DNA of 64,000 nt from Lonicera japonica (lineage: Eukaryota > Streptophyta > Magnoliopsida > Dipsacales > Caprifoliaceae): NCBI GenBank assembly GCA_021464415.1, contig CM038468.1:36692969-36756968 (forward strand). Reading direction: 5' to 3'. The position numbers were made by a program, and so were the translations under genes. The notes below the pieces were generated by a model, which ran no database searches, was not told the origin of the DNA, and was given only the letters and a program-made list of their open reading frames with translations. Below are positions 23,627 to 37,592 of this stretch, one piece after another (position 1 is the first letter of the stretch; every line of letters starts with the position of its first letter).

Positions 23627-26600
23627 TCAAAAACCTACAACATCGGTTGAAAGGCAAAACCATAGGACTGCAAAGAAACAGAGATGGATCGAGATTGTAG
23701 TAGTAACCGAGAACTTTTTAGATGCGCTAGAGTTATCAATGTTTGGTAGTACAGGTCCCATTCCCGGTGTCAGTCCTCCACCCCCGAACATCGGTGGGGT
23801 CCCACCGAATGGGGGCGGAGGTACATATATTGTGGTTGGCGTACTTGTCCCTGGTCCTCCTGGCGGAGCTATACCTCCGGCCGTGCTGCAAAGTAGTATC
23901 AAACATTGAGAATTGGCATGAAGTAAAATAATAAGATTTTAAACATAATCGAAATGGCAAAAAGAAACAAGAGTTGCAAGTGTAACTATAATGGTCGATC
24001 TTAAGTCCTGTTTAGTTCAGAGTGAAATAGTGAAGTGTATTTTATCTTGGTGGAAGTGAAATGTTTCTCAACCTGCCAAACAGAGCCTTAAAAGCTGATG
24101 GCATGGGTATGAGTTAAGTGTTTTTGTTCTTAATATGGTTTTCCGTTACGAGGCAATATAGATTCACAAAAAGAAATAGTCGCGAAATGAGATTTGAACT
24201 CGTGATCTTTTCTTTTTAAATAATCATCTTAAACACTTATCCAAACTCTATCACGTTATCTTAAATAGGAATGACGCAAGTTTTAGTACTATTATAATTG
24301 AGTTTTGGTTTGTTCTTGAAATCCTAAATGGTAAACTCACACTGAAGCGTAGCCTTGAAACATCTTTAAAAAATTTCAAGACTAACCCATTTTCTTTTGA
24401 ACATGCTTTATGTAAAATTGAGTAAAAAAAATTTTGTTTGGATCTTTTGATTGGAGGGTATGTAAATATTACAACTTTTGGTGATTTCCCTTAATGTGAA
24501 AAAAAAAAAATGAAAGCAGAGAGAGGTAAAGTAGGCAAGAAACAAGAAAAAACAACCTAAGCTTCTTTCTCAAGCTCTTCTTTTGAAGCAACGGAATGGA
24601 CATATAGCAGATCACAATGGGTAAATGGGACCACCTCCATCGGTGGAATCTTCAACTTTTCACTTTCTCATCTCATTCTAGTTGTCACCATTCCAAATGG
24701 GCCCATGTCTTTCCCCAAATTCACTTTTTCACCCCTTAACTTTTTTCATGGTCTCGTGGGTGTGTTACGTATGATATTCATTACAATTCTTTCTACTATT
24801 AGCTTAAGGTTTTGAGGAAAAATAGTTCCTAATATGTTATCAAAGCATGGTTTTCTTGGACATCCAAGATTCAAGTTTTGACACCTCCATTCCCCATCCC
24901 TTAATCCTAATTCCTGTATGCTCTCCCCACTTGAGCTAATTGAGTGCTCAAACTAGGGCTAGCCATTTTCGGCGCGAGTTAGGTTACATTCATAAATGGG
25001 TTAACTCGCCAGACAGTTAAACAAATGCAAGACCAACATGACACAAACTTCATCACGCAAACCCAATTATTCCTTGCCTGTAAATGAATTGGGCATTGAT
25101 CGACCTAATCTTGGCAAGTCACAATTAGACCAGACATGAACATGACCCAAATGGACCTCAAACTAAAGCCACCTTATTCTCGAATTTAAAGAATTTGAAC
25201 AGAATTCACAAGTTTCAGAGATACCATGTGCTTGTACCAATGTAGACACTAGCAAAAACAGTTGAATGAATGCAATTCTAAAATCTTTATTTTATTCTCA
25301 AGGGAAAATTACTTATATACATAAAGAAAGTAAAAGGGAAAATTCTACACAAAGGCAGAACTGAGGCCTAGCTAAACAGGATCCAGCTCGGCGCCTTGGC
25401 GCAGCAAAAGGAAAAAAGATCAAAGTCGTATTTTAGAAAATTCCTTAGCTTACCTTAGCCTGAAGCGCAACCCACTTCAGTAAGCGCGGACCCATAATTT
25501 TTTTAAGAGGGGTAGACTAATGTATGTACTTTTTTAGGCTAGATTGTTCTGGCCTAGACCGGGTTAGAACTAAAAATTTAATATATTACAGCACTGAACA
25601 AAAAATTTTGTGCTCAGTTACAATCCAGGGCTGGATCAGCCCTTGCAGTTTAAGCCACCCAACAGTCCAATCCTAGGTCCGCCATTGTTCTGTAAAAAAT
25701 AACTCTATCATAACTAATTATTTAAGGAAATGTGTGCTCATGAAGTGTGTTTGACACCTGCACCAATTCTCAATGTTTTATGGAAAATGATTGAGTGTTA
25801 ATGAGGTTTAGTGTTTTCATTAGTCTAAGAAATTAAAGAAAAAGGGGTTCCAGAGAGAATTTATGTTTTATATGAAGCTTATTGCAATAGTTTTTGTCCC
25901 CCTTTATCCTAACATAATGTCCCTGGTAGCCTTCAATACGAATATTTATTTATTTTTTATTTCTAATTTTACTCCTACAAATTTATTTTTTAATAAAAAA
26001 ATTGCTTACAGCAGGGATTGGATCTTCGACCCTTGGCAACATAACTTCACACTTAACCAAGGGCATATTTATCATTATTGCAGGAGTTTTTTTTTTTTTT
26101 TTTTAATTATATATATATATATATATCTGAATTGTACACGCATCGCTTATACATGGTTATCTAATAATAGATAATTCCAGTGTCCTTTCCTAAATTTTTG
26201 AATTGATTTATGTCAAAGTAATTATCCCTGCTTTTCTTTCCTAATTTTACTGAATTTGCTTGTTTTAATGTAAATATTACAGTTTTGTCTCCTATCTTTA
26301 TATTTTACCAACATACACATTATAAAGTATGGATCATGCTTAGCACTAATTGCTTGCATGAGACAAAATAAATAATTACAAAAATCAGGGATAAATTTAA
26401 TTTGCATTAATAAGAGTTTAAAAAAAAAAAAGCTATACTTATTGCAATATGCTCAAGTATAGTATTGTTAGAAAGAAGTTGTACTACATGCTTGTATAAT
26501 TGTACATTTTTTACAATAATTATTTTCATTTTGCCACTAATGTCACGAAAAACAAAAACAGCTATTTACTCTAGCCTGAGATCAATTGTACCATTATTTT

Positions 26601-29453
26601 CTTTTTATCAATATTCAAAAAATTGCCACACGTTCTTAGTGCGGCGAGGAAGAGACTACTACCTAGGAAATTAATCAGACAAATCATTTTTATATTTATT
26701 AATTAATTAAAATAAAATAATACAATAAAATTTAACTTTATTTTAAAAAAAATTAATAATTTGTTAAGTAAATATTCTCATAATTAAAATATGAAAAAAA
26801 TATTTTTAAAACAAAAATAAATGAGAAAGACTTATTTCTATCGAATAACCATCCCGCAAGACTAGGCGACCGTCTAGACGGCAAACCGACTAATCTACTA
26901 GGCAATAATTTTTAAAACACTCCTTTTTATACAAGCAAAATGATGGGCGAGAAAGGCAAAGCTTGAACCTAAAGCATCGTGTGTAATTGTTTACCTTCTT
27001 TTACTATTTGACCTTGAAGGCTTGAACCATAAGTTTAAGGTTTTGCTTTAATAACAAGTCAAAAAATATAATAAAATAATTAATTTTTATAAGAAGTTAA
27101 AAGAGTACGTAAAGATACGTGACAAAATACTCTCTATCTTATATTTATTTTAATTAATTGATTTTTTTTTTGTTAAATTGTTTGCTCACCACTAGAAGAA
27201 CTTTTTTCATACAAAAAAGAGAAGATTTCAGCGCGTTACATACCTCATTTTTTAACTTCTCGCACCAAATCTAATTATTTTTATCATATTTTTTATCTTG
27301 TTATTTGACGAAATCTAAATATTTTATAACTATCCATATGGCTAAAACCATTAATCTTTGTGAGGGTATAATATTATTTTAAAAATTTATATTATATATT
27401 TTAAAAATTATAGATTACTCTAATAATAGGTTTACATAATAAATTGCTTTAATAATAGACATAATTATTTTGACAATAATAATGTATTTATTTTATATTT
27501 TAAAATTAGGGGAATATATTGTTAGACGTGTCCTTTCTTGTCAATTCACAATCTACAAACGTCCACCAGATAGTTGTCAGTGTGCTAAGTGGGGTGGTAC
27601 TATAAACCCGGAATCTAAGCCGTTGGATAGTGACTGATCGGACGGTGAAGAGTAAAAGAAGACAGCCTAGGTGGTAATACCAAAGTAACAAGTCCAGCCA
27701 AAAATTAATCACATCCATGCATTGAGACACGTGGAACACATCCACCACATTCCAACGTGGACGAAGCACACATTTCCACACCTCCACTCCACGAGAAAAA
27801 GCCCCCCCTAGAGATACAAGAATTTCCACGAGGCTGGATATTCATTTTTATAAATATTTTCTTTTTTCAGATATATTTATTTTTTTAGAAAAAATTTCAA
27901 AATTTAAATATTTCAATATGTGCTTTTATTTTAACTAGAAACTTCTTTCTTATTTTAGTTGAATAATATTTACAAGCTTGATTTACATGTATGCGTAAAG
28001 ATAAAGTAGAATATATATATATATATATAAAGGAAGTAAATTTGTCCAAAAATTATAATTATTTTTAACAATAAAAAAGTTGAGGGTTTAAATCTTAGCA
28101 TTAACATCAATATTAATGACAATAAAGACATAATAAAGAAGTCAACAAAAATTAATTTTAAAATCAAATCCAATAACTTTCTACTTATATATGGTTCCAC
28201 GTATTTAAGTGAATAACTAAGCGAATTAGTCTTATATCAACTAAGTTAATCACTTTATTGCTTATATTCTATAAATTTTTTTTTTTTTTTTAATTTATGT
28301 CAAAAGTGTTCTAACCAATTTTTACACATTAAGGTAAACTTCTAACTTACTTAATTAGTAATTAGTTACAACTAAATCAAGAGCACAATCCTATTAAAAC
28401 TAAATTAATTCGGGTAACTATTAATTTTTTACAAAAAAAAAAATTAGTTTTCAATTTCCTTTCCTTTTGGAAAAGATGAACAAACTATATTTTACCAACC
28501 TAGGTTAATATAACAAGAAACGAGATTGATACTAAACTTGAAACTCACGAGACTCAAATCTAAAAATTAGTTGGAATCTTTCACCAGAACAACCTACTTT
28601 GTAGTTTTAATTAGTGATTTTTAAATGAAAAAATATATAAAAAAAACAAATTGTTCGTTTTTTTTTTAACGGAAAAACATTTTTCAAACCTAAAAAAGCC
28701 ACTCTATCCAACCCACATACCCTTTCCACATATATATTTTTGTTTATCGGCATGTATATAAAAAATACATTAATATATACATTTGCATACATAGTAAAAG
28801 TAAAAGAAGTACAATGGGAACATACCTCGGAGACGATGGATAAACACAAGATCCATAACCTAAAACCCCAAAAAAGAAAACTATTAGATGCTTGAGTTTT
28901 AGTTCGGACATTTTCCGAATACGTTAAGTGTATCTCTCTTGCAAGTAATCTGCCTCTCACACAGATTTGCTACAGTTTAATACAATACTTGCAAGAGAGA
29001 TACACTTTCTTTATGATCCATACTTGTGTGAGAGACAGATACTATGAGCTAGTATATACCGAAGAAATGCATCCTAAAAAACAAAAAGCACCAGAATAAA
29101 TAGAGAGAGAATGTGGAGAGAGAGTACAAACTGGGGTCAGTTTTAGCAACGGTAGCAGTGCCGGAGAAATCGCAAGAGCCCGGTGCCATATTCTTGCGCT
29201 GGAAATAGCTATTGAAGGCATAAGAAGCGTGTGCAATCAGAGTATTCGGCAAAAAACAGAGTCCGTTCGTCAGAATGGGGGCGCAGTCGGCGCCGGCCCA
29301 GCACGCGTAGTCGAGAGCCGTCTGCAGGGCCTGATCACTTGCGTCGCTCCTAGCGACGCACCAATTGGCGGCCCCTGTCTGGGCCGTCAAAAGTACAACG
29401 ACGGCAATGATAATTGCCGCCGTTGATACGGCCACTGAAGAGAGCAGTGCCAT
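23627..29453 (-). CDS. X8-domain (CBM43) GPI-anchored callose-binding protein, three exons
   Basis: The exons are 29453-29132, 28859-28826 (only 34 nt) and 23885-23627; the phases 1, 2, 0 fit and give 204 residues. Residues 1-29 are a signal peptide. Residues about 30-115 are an X8 domain with its six cysteines (C32, C51, C57, C66, C94, C112), the NWCVA start, and the closing TDPSYGSCVYPSS formed across both splice junctions. A Pro/Gly/Thr-rich linker (about 120-168) follows. A hydrophobic tail (about 178-199) after NSSAS looks like a GPI-attachment signal. X8 proteins of this architecture bind 1,3-beta-glucan (callose); the plasmodesmata callose-binding proteins sit at the outer membrane face and restrict cell-to-cell traffic. 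Intron 1 is 272 bp and intron 2 about 4.9 kb. The family is firm; a specific PDCB ortholog is not assigned. Confidence 0.93.
23886..28825. other. 4.9-kb intron 2 of the X8 gene
   Basis: This interval is non-coding on both strands as far as I can see. It holds (AT)n runs near 26110 and 28015, fragments of transposon termini (for example 25624-25685), and one moderately GC-rich island at about 27530-27830 annotated separately. The intron is unusually long compared with the 34-nt exon before it. Confidence 0.75.
27530..27830 (+). promoter_or_regulatory. Promoter-like island inside the X8 intron
   Basis: Within AT-rich DNA this 300-bp island has a perfect G-box (cacgtg at 27728-27733), a second acgtgg at 27755-27760, and the pair ccgttggat/atcggacggt (27620-27646) that recurs in many plant promoters. 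It also has a tactataaa TATA-like string near 27598. No exon follows on either strand. It may be an intronic enhancer, a captured promoter fragment or a transposon remnant. Confidence 0.35.
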
Positions 29454-29994
29454 TTTGGCTGGAAAGTGTTATATGGTGTGTTTGTGGTGAATAAAATGTG
29501 TCCGGTGGTGTGTGTGGGGTGGGGTGCTACCTTGTAAAGGAAGAGAGAGAGGGTTCTTTGTGTTCTTTTTCTTTGTTTTGGCTTTAGCTTTTCCTTCTCT
29601 CTCTTTTTATTTTTTTTTTTTATTTTTTTGTAGTTTTAAAATTTTGAACTTTGACCGCTTTGATGGGCTGGCAGTACGATATATGTGGGTGAAAGTACAA
29701 CGTTGCCCTTTTATTGTAAAGAAAATAGTTGGACGTACTCATTTTTTTAATTATTATTAGCTTTAAAATATTTTTACCAATGGTTCAAAAAAATCTTTTA
29801 ATTTTAGGAAGCTACTATTCACGCACACAATTTTACTATAATTCCTTCTAAAAAGAAAGTTAATTATTCTATTGACTTACATCAGATTTTTTATTTTTAA
29901 TTAATAATTAAAACATTAAACTCAAATTAATAATAATTAATAGCTCTTAAATCATTTAAATTCAAATTAATTATTAACACAATAATTAGAAACT

Positions 29995-30040
29995 ACTCTT
30001 CTTCTTCTTCTTCTTCTTCTTCTTCTTCTTCTTCTTCTTC
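29995..30040. repeat. (CTT)n microsatellite
   Basis: About fifteen uninterrupted ctt units, roughly 540 bp upstream of the X8 start codon on its promoter side. Confidence 0.9.
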
Positions 30041-30215
30041 ATTATAATTCCTCTTTACTGCCAACACTCTTGCCACTGTTACCACTACCACCACCATGCA
30101 AATCATCATCCTCCTCTAAAAGAAGTAGGATACTTATATTTTTGTTACTTCTTTATATTTTATTTCATTTATAAATTATTTGATAAAAAAATGGAATATA
30201 AGGTACAAAGAATAT

Positions 30216-30395
30216 TTACTCGATTCTTAGGAACCGAGTATTGTTCATCATGCTCGGCCCAAAAGGAACCGAGTTAAGCTTTGGATCATTTTTTTCAATT
30301 CCACTCGATTCTTTAAGACTGAGTAACGTCTACTTTACTCGATTCTTTTAGGCCAAGTATGATGAACACCACTTGATTCCTAAGAATCGAGTAAA
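30216..30395. mobile_element. Foldback element of 180 bp
   Basis: The left arm tttactcgattcttaggaa continues to tgttcatcatgctcggcc. The right arm reads ggccaagtatgatgaaca and then cctaagaatcgagtaaa. The arms are near-complementary and cover most of the element, and the centre carries further copies of actcgattctt. It is a MITE-like hairpin; target duplications were not resolved. Confidence 0.7.
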
Positions 30396-31297
30396 CTTTC
30401 ATCAATGGCAAATGTGTCAATAGCAGCCTTATAATTTTATTACTATTACTTTTTGTTTGAGAGTTTATTTCCACCAAATATTTGATCAAACTTTTGCATC
30501 TCTCATTTATTTTCTGTTAACGAAGAATGCTAACTATTGATTACAAGAAATTTAAACATTTGATGAGACTCAACCTATAGAACTCTCAGTCGAACCTGGT
30601 GTTCTGAACCTAATAATAACTCACCACTGGACCACTTTTGGTAGTTTTGTTACTAGTATGAATGTGTATGAATTGGTTAGGTGCGTAATTATATTGAGAA
30701 TGTACAAGCGTTAAAGGGCTATTCATGACCAAAATATTTAAAATTTTATCAATTTTGTTATTTTTTTTTCTATGTATTATATTCAAAGAAAAATGGGGGT
30801 GTATGATCACATTTGCACCAAACGTCTAAGAGCATCTCTAATGAATATATTATCTTTTAACTTATTGAAGTGTCACATCGTCACTTTTTACTCACTAACT
30901 TACACACTATTTGTTCACTAATTAACTCAAATTATTATATTCCACTGCTTTAAATATTATTCATTCACTAATGACATATATATGGCATTATTTAAATGGA
31001 TCTAAAAGCAAAAAGTGAATAATGCGTCCACATTGTGGTTAACAAAGTAAGATGGCTAGCCAAACTTCTTACTAATTATGGCCACAATTTTAGCATCTAA
31101 CTTTCTTTTACTTAACATCTTCATTGAAAATGATATTTTTAGTATTAGGTAACTTAGGACACTAAAAAGCTTGCTGGCATCTTCATTGGAGATACTTTAT
31201 AGTAAGATATTTTAATAAAATAATATCACTTTTTATTACCTTAACAAATCGTAAAGAAGAATATATGAATTAGTTGCATTAAGATTTGACATGTAAA
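30396..31297. other. Gene-free AT-rich region
   Basis: No coding exon, RNA gene or clear repeat boundary was recognised here. Confidence 0.6.
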
Positions 31298-34172
31298 TCC
31301 ATATAATACCCCCATGTTCCATTTTTTACATTAAACCTTATCTGAAGCCCAATTAAGGCTTAATCTTCATTTGATCCGAACACTTCATATTCATCCCGAC
31401 ACTTCTAGCATGTCATATTAGGTATATTAAGTTTGTGAGAATAATCATTTCATTATTCATGTGGCCCAAATTGAAAACAGGAAACTAATCGCGTGTTTTA
31501 ACTTTATGCGATTTGTTGGTTTTTGTCAAACTTTGAGAGGTCATAACTTCTTCATTCGATGTCCAAATGAGTCTATGTTAGTGCCCAAAGTTCCGTCCCG
31601 TTCCCCTTTACAATTTTAGTGTTTGGCCCAAGATAAGATTTCAACATCTCGGGGGGTCTGGTAGTCGATACAACAGGTGAACTTAATGCTGAGCTGAGCA
31701 AGATCGATCTTGCTATAGTGAAATTTGAGCATAATCAAAATAGAACACTTTTCACCTGGAGCAAGATCAATCTTGCTCATCATAAAATGTTAATATAACC
31801 CAACCAGTGTGCTTTTTACTTGGACCAAGATCGATCTTGGACTAAGATCGATTTTGCTCATAAGTATAGACCCATTTTGACTATTTTTAACCTGGTTTTC
31901 TCACTTTTTATCACCCCAAAACACCCATTTCGAGCCATACACCCCCACACCATTCATGTGAGTTCTAGAGAGAGTGTGTGAGGAAATTCTTGAGGGTTTT
32001 GGTAGATTCTTCATCTCTATTCAAGATTTAAGCTACAAAACTCTATTTTTACCATTATTCATCATCTTCTACCTCAATTTCCTCCATGGAAGCTGTAATA
32101 CTTTGTATTTATTTTAATGTTAATTATGCCATGTTGGGTTAATTTGGTGTGAAAATTACTTTTAAAAAATTTTCTGTTCATAATTTAGAGAAAAGTTCCT
32201 CCGTAAAATGTAGGTCTCTGAATTTCCTTTCCATGGACATAAAAACCGTCTTAATCGAAATTTTGAGCGAGAAGTTATAGCCAAAATAAAAACAGGGCAT
32301 CATAGCAGGAAGTTGGCTTGCGGACTGGTATGAGGATTTGGCATATCGATCCGACGTATACAAATTTGGGAAGAATTTGGCTGGGGACCGGTATACTATT
32401 TTGGCATACCGGTCCGGCGTGAAAATCATTGAGGATAATTTAGTTGCAGACCGGTATGGGGTTTTTGCATATCGATTCGACGATTAAAAATTTGAAAATT
32501 TTGGGACTGCGGATCGGTCTCCCATTTTGGCATACCAGTCCGCCAGTATGAACAGTGCACCGACTTAAGTTGATTTAAGTTCATTTCATCTTATTTATCT
32601 CCCCAATTTTTACCAAAACATACCCTCACCCCCTAGAGAGCTCTAGAATGTTTAAAGAGAGAGAGCAAGTGATTACATCCATTTTTCATTTAAAATCCAA
32701 GGTTTAAGCTGCTAATCAATCAAAATATTCCTCCTTGCTACTATTCATCGTCTCCTTCGTGTTGATAGCTTTGGGGAGGGCCTGGAACTTCATATTTTCT
32801 TCTTCTTCTTGGCTCATAAGTTGAGTTAGGGGTTTCTTTGTTTATAAAACTTGATCAAATGGTTTTATTATTCAATAATTTCTATATTATATTCATGTTT
32901 GATTTGAAACTTGAATATAAAGAAGCTCCATCTTAATTTATGATTTGTGTATCCATGAATACTCTATTTTGGACATGATATGCCATATGTACTTGATACC
33001 AAATATTGTTTGAAATAAATGGAACATTTCTTGGTGGTGTGTTTTATGATTATTGATGAAAGTGGCTTGTTAAATATTGTGCCTACCAAGGAACATGTGA
33101 TGGAACTTTGAGGGTATATATGGCATATACTCCTTCATATGTACATTAATCATGTTGTGCACGATACATGTTCTTATTGTGTCAACTGTCGGCTCGGAAA
33201 TTCTTATGGAAAACTTCTGGATGGGTTGTGATTCCTGAATTGGCAAGCTATATCAAGAAAGGCTTATCTTATTTTGTATTGATTGGAGAACTTATGTTTC
33301 TCGGGAAATGAGTTCTGATATGAATGGATAGTGCTTGCCGAGTTGGGAAAATAGGCAGGGCCGGGTACCTTTGGGTTGAAAAGCCTTAAACCTCTGGGGG
33401 AGCAATGTTTGGCCGCTTGTAAGCCACCGGTGTAGAGCCCGGGAACCCAAGCAAATTGGCAATGCACTATGGTTTGGTTGCTATCAGTGTGTATATGGGA
33501 TTAGGATGATTGATCCCAAGACTGTTGCTATCTATATTCCTATGGGATCGGGGAAATTGATCCCAGGTTATCAGCTTGATGATCTAACTTCTCGTTGGTA
33601 TCGAAATGTTCTCATAGCTCGAAATCTCAATGGTACAGTCACTGGTTGACACAGGAGGTAACCTGCATTTGCACGTACATGCATAATGAATTGATGAGCC
33701 TGGTTCTTGTTTATCTTATCGATTTAAACGTAGTTTAAAAGATATGTTTATATACTTGTTTTGAACATCTGCCCTATACCCTCTATTGAGCATATGGCTC
33801 ACCCCAGCTTTCTTTAAATCCTTACAAGTATTCACGAGTCCCTTGAGGACAAGGAATCGACGGGATCTAGGATGCATTAGAAACTCTGGTACAATGAAAT
33901 TTTTAGTGTACATGTTTTTTCAGGAAGCCACGGCTAGCCCGAGGTTTTATATATTTTGAGAACAAATGTGTTTTGGATTATATACATATGATGCATGCTT
34001 AAATGGTATAATATAATTTTAGTATCCCATGCTTTGTTATTACTTGATATACCTGTTGTTGTTGAATTATTTTCTTTCTACGCACATATCTTAGTCCTAC
34101 TAAGATAGGTCAGTAGCACTCTAGGTCTTAATTACAGATGTTATCATGTAGATTAAGGTGAGGGTGTTACAA
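31298..34172 (+). mobile_element. Probable Ty3/Gypsy LTR remnant (solo-LTR-like, about 2.9 kb)
   Basis: The left edge tataatacccccatgttcc and the right edge gagggtgttaca are imperfect inverted termini of the tgtaatacccc...ggtgttaca kind found on long chromovirus-type LTRs. The interior has no polymerase domains. It has LTR-like composition, with four spaced variants of ggcataccggtccgg (about 32338-32544) and repeated gatcgatcttg strings (about 31694-31850). No matching target duplication was found, so limits and class are tentative. Confidence 0.4.
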
Positions 34173-36990
34173 AAGCTTAAAGGAGAGCTAGGGTTTTGGG
34201 ATTCTTGGTGTCAACATTTCTTCCAACACCTCAATCTTGTGAATCATTAATAGATGTGAGAACGCTAATAATAAAATTATTTTTCAAATTATTACATGCT
34301 GCATTAGAGATTTATACACAAATAGGGAATTTTCATAAAAACCTTAGGTTTATGATGATGCACGTTGGTTGGGTTAGGATAACCCCAAATTGGTTGTTGA
34401 TAATGATAAATTATCATATAAATTTCATATATGGATGATTAATTTCATGATTTTGGCCACATACTTGTATATTCACACAAACCTATTTTGTTGGTAAGGT
34501 GTTGAACTAAAAATTGGGAATTTCGGGATTTGTGCATCATTAATGATTGATTATGGGTTATGAATTTTAGATATACATATTTATACTAGTTAAAAAGCAT
34601 ATGGACCTTCATTTTTGGAATTTGTACAAAAAGCCTCCATATACATAAACTAGTTCTAGCTAACTATTGTTGACTAGTACACATATGTCCAATAGTTAAT
34701 GAACTGTGCCAAACTATTGAGATTCACCCTAGATGTGATATAAGTGTGAATTGTGGGGTGTGGTTGACCGTAGAAGCAATTGAGGAAGTCTAGTGTGTTA
34801 TGTTTACGCCAGTTGAGTTGGAATTACAGGATTATACTTGGTTTTACGTAGAATGACATATATGTTTGGATAATGCTCGTAATGTATTCATTCTTACTCA
34901 TTAGACCACACCTAGAGACATAAGAAACTAATGCCTCCATAATTGACCATAATGTAGGGATAAAGATATAATGATAATGATATGAACAAGAAGCATGATA
35001 ACAACACTTTATGGATGATGTATGTTTATATACAAGTATTGGTTTTCATATGTGTGATGGATTTTATGGCTTAATATATATATATATATATATATTGTTA
35101 TGAATGGATGGATATGCATTTCGAATGATGAGATCACACAAATGGGCTGGATTAATTGCTGAGCACACGAATTATTATCATGTGGCTCATTACAAGACGA
35201 CGGTCCATGGGTGAAAGTCCTTAAATCGTGCACGGATAAAATAATAGGTTAATCCACTTAGTGGTTGAAATCCCATGAAGGAGGGCCCACTAGATGTATC
35301 TTGCCTTCCCACTGGACTGTGTGTTCTAGGTTAAAAGAGTTTCCCCGACACCTGAGTAGTTTCATATAGAGCTACTAACGAAATGGTGAGATTTGAAAAG
35401 TAGTAGCACTACTAATGGACACTCGCCTTACGAACTGTAGTCTCTGGTGTGGTTCTTCCTAGTGGCAAAGTTAACTTACATGAGTGTTCTTCTTGTTACT
35501 TTTTGGCGTGTAGTCCCCGGGAAAATCTCTTGCGTAATTTAAAGTTTGGGATCCTTCAGGGACCCTAGCTTTAAGCCTAATTAACCGCGGGGAGAAACTG
35601 AGACATTATACTAGAGATATAATATGAGGACGAATGTGCTGTTATTGATCATTATTATTGTTATTGTATCATATCTTGTACTATTATATATATAATGCCT
35701 TAAATATTATTATGGATAACATAATAATGAATATGGATATAAATGAACGGACAATTAGGCATATAAAGGATCAATTGACCAAATCATAACGTATTAATAC
35801 ATAAAGTGAAAAATATTAATGATCATTGATCATTGGAATTAAAATGTGGGTGAGTGAACATGTATACCCAATTAAATTATTTGATCGAATCATAATGAAC
35901 ATAATACATTGACAATTAAAGTGGGAATCATAATTAAAATGATGGTTAGGTGAGTAAACGTTGTAACATTAAGTTTAGTACGAGATAATTCATATACTTA
36001 GGTATATAATATGATGTGGGGCAAATAGAGATTCCTTTGGTAGTGATACCTTTAGTTAACCAAGTATAGAATTCATAATGAACTACAAACAAAGATAAAA
36101 CAATATATACTTGACTTATAATTACAGACCATCAGTATAAGTATGAGATAGTTGTGCGATAGTGTTGATTTACGCATTAGAACGAATCCACCTTAGCATA
36201 ATGAACCGTAAGAAGTTAGAGATCACATAAGATAATACTATAACATCATTCCCTAGAAAGACGTAAATTCATAGGGAGGGTCGTATCTATGGAACTGTAA
36301 GGATGGGATTGGTTAGTAAATGGAATAGCTTTAGGTGTCTAGGATGGGAATCCTAGTGGGGTTAGGCATACATGTGTGTGTGGATTGCATTTCATTATTT
36401 TCATACTACCGTGATAAAGTAAATTACTTACATTTTTATAAAAGATGCATGTGCCTGCGTTTGCTAGTTTTACTTTCATATTTAAACTTATATAGTTCCC
36501 ATTGAGTTCGGATTTGGCTCATTCCCTTTTTCACCAATTCTTGCAGGTTAGGTTTCGTGGGTTGCGCATGGTTCTTGTTTTTAAAAGCCTTTGATGTTCG
36601 TGGACCATGTTCTAGTCCTTATAAGAGGGACTAAGTTGTGTGATAGTTTTTGATTTTATTATATTGTATATAAACTTTCGTTTAAGTATCCAACTTTAGT
36701 TTTGTTGTGTAAATAGCATTTCAAGTAAACTTATATAAATATTCTTATATGTAGGGTGGATTTTAATTATGGTAGGATGTGGAAATGTTTATAAGGCAAT
36801 GGTTTTAAAAATTTTACAAGTTGGTTTACAAATTATAAGAACCCCACATGCCGAGACTTTCTAAATGAGGTTTTAAAACAACTTATTTTATAATTCTTAC
36901 AACTTATCACCCGCTATCGATGTACGACACCGTGATTAACTAGATTCCGGAGGTTTAACCCTATTAATGGGATTCAGGACTTCACAATCC
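34173..36990 (+). mobile_element. Transposon-derived stretch, probably degenerate LTR sequence
   Basis: The stretch lacks exons. It looks like long-LTR debris: ggttttgggattcttggtgt near 34193, tagtccccgggaaaatctc near 35512, and a GC-richer end near 36840-36985 (gatgtacgacaccgtgatt). No paired LTR, primer site or target duplication was identified. It adjoins the preceding LTR-like block and may belong to a nested or rearranged element. Confidence 0.3.
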
Positions 36991-37592
36991 ATATCAGTAT
37001 ATATACATAACATAAATATTGTAGCTACTAAATTGTATGAATCAAAGAACTAATACCAAAAACTGATTGAACTCTTTACATCAACTATTTCTTAATTTGC
37101 ACTTATATTCATCTATATTAAATTCATTGGGTAATATCATATTGCTTTACAAATTAAAACTTTCTCTCAAAACATAAGCTTTTTTTGCATGTTTACAAAA
37201 TCAAGATACAAAGAAAATAGGAATTTTGAAAATAATGAACAATTTTGAGTGTTTTTTTTAAGTTATTTCAATAGGTTATTTATATAGATAATCTTAAATC
37301 CTTTTGTTTTATTACAAAGGAGGAGTAAAAAATGTTATTTTTCTTGCATTTCAAATTTTAAAAATTAAAAATAATATTAAATTAAAGAAAACTTTTGTCC
37401 ATAACATTGCTGAGTTGACAAAAATTAATTTTTAACTGGAAAACTTTGTATATGTTCTTCTCTACATTCATGCATATTAAAGATTTATCATTAAACAACC
37501 ATATACGATTATACTCAATGAGCTGTTGTTATTTGGGTAGGTTATTACTATAATTTTGCAATTCTTTATGCATGAACTATGTCACACATTAA

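Noticed and set aside
23607..23931. Plus-strand and second minus-strand open frames rich in Gly/Pro
   Set aside because: They overlap the last X8 exon in other frames; only the minus frame 23885-23627 joins in phase to the X8 domain.
29229..29426. Plus-strand open frame over X8 exon 1
   Set aside because: It is the antisense shadow of the well-supported X8 domain exon.
34196..34438. 80-codon plus-strand open frame
   Set aside because: It lies in LTR-like debris, with no splice sites or known domain.
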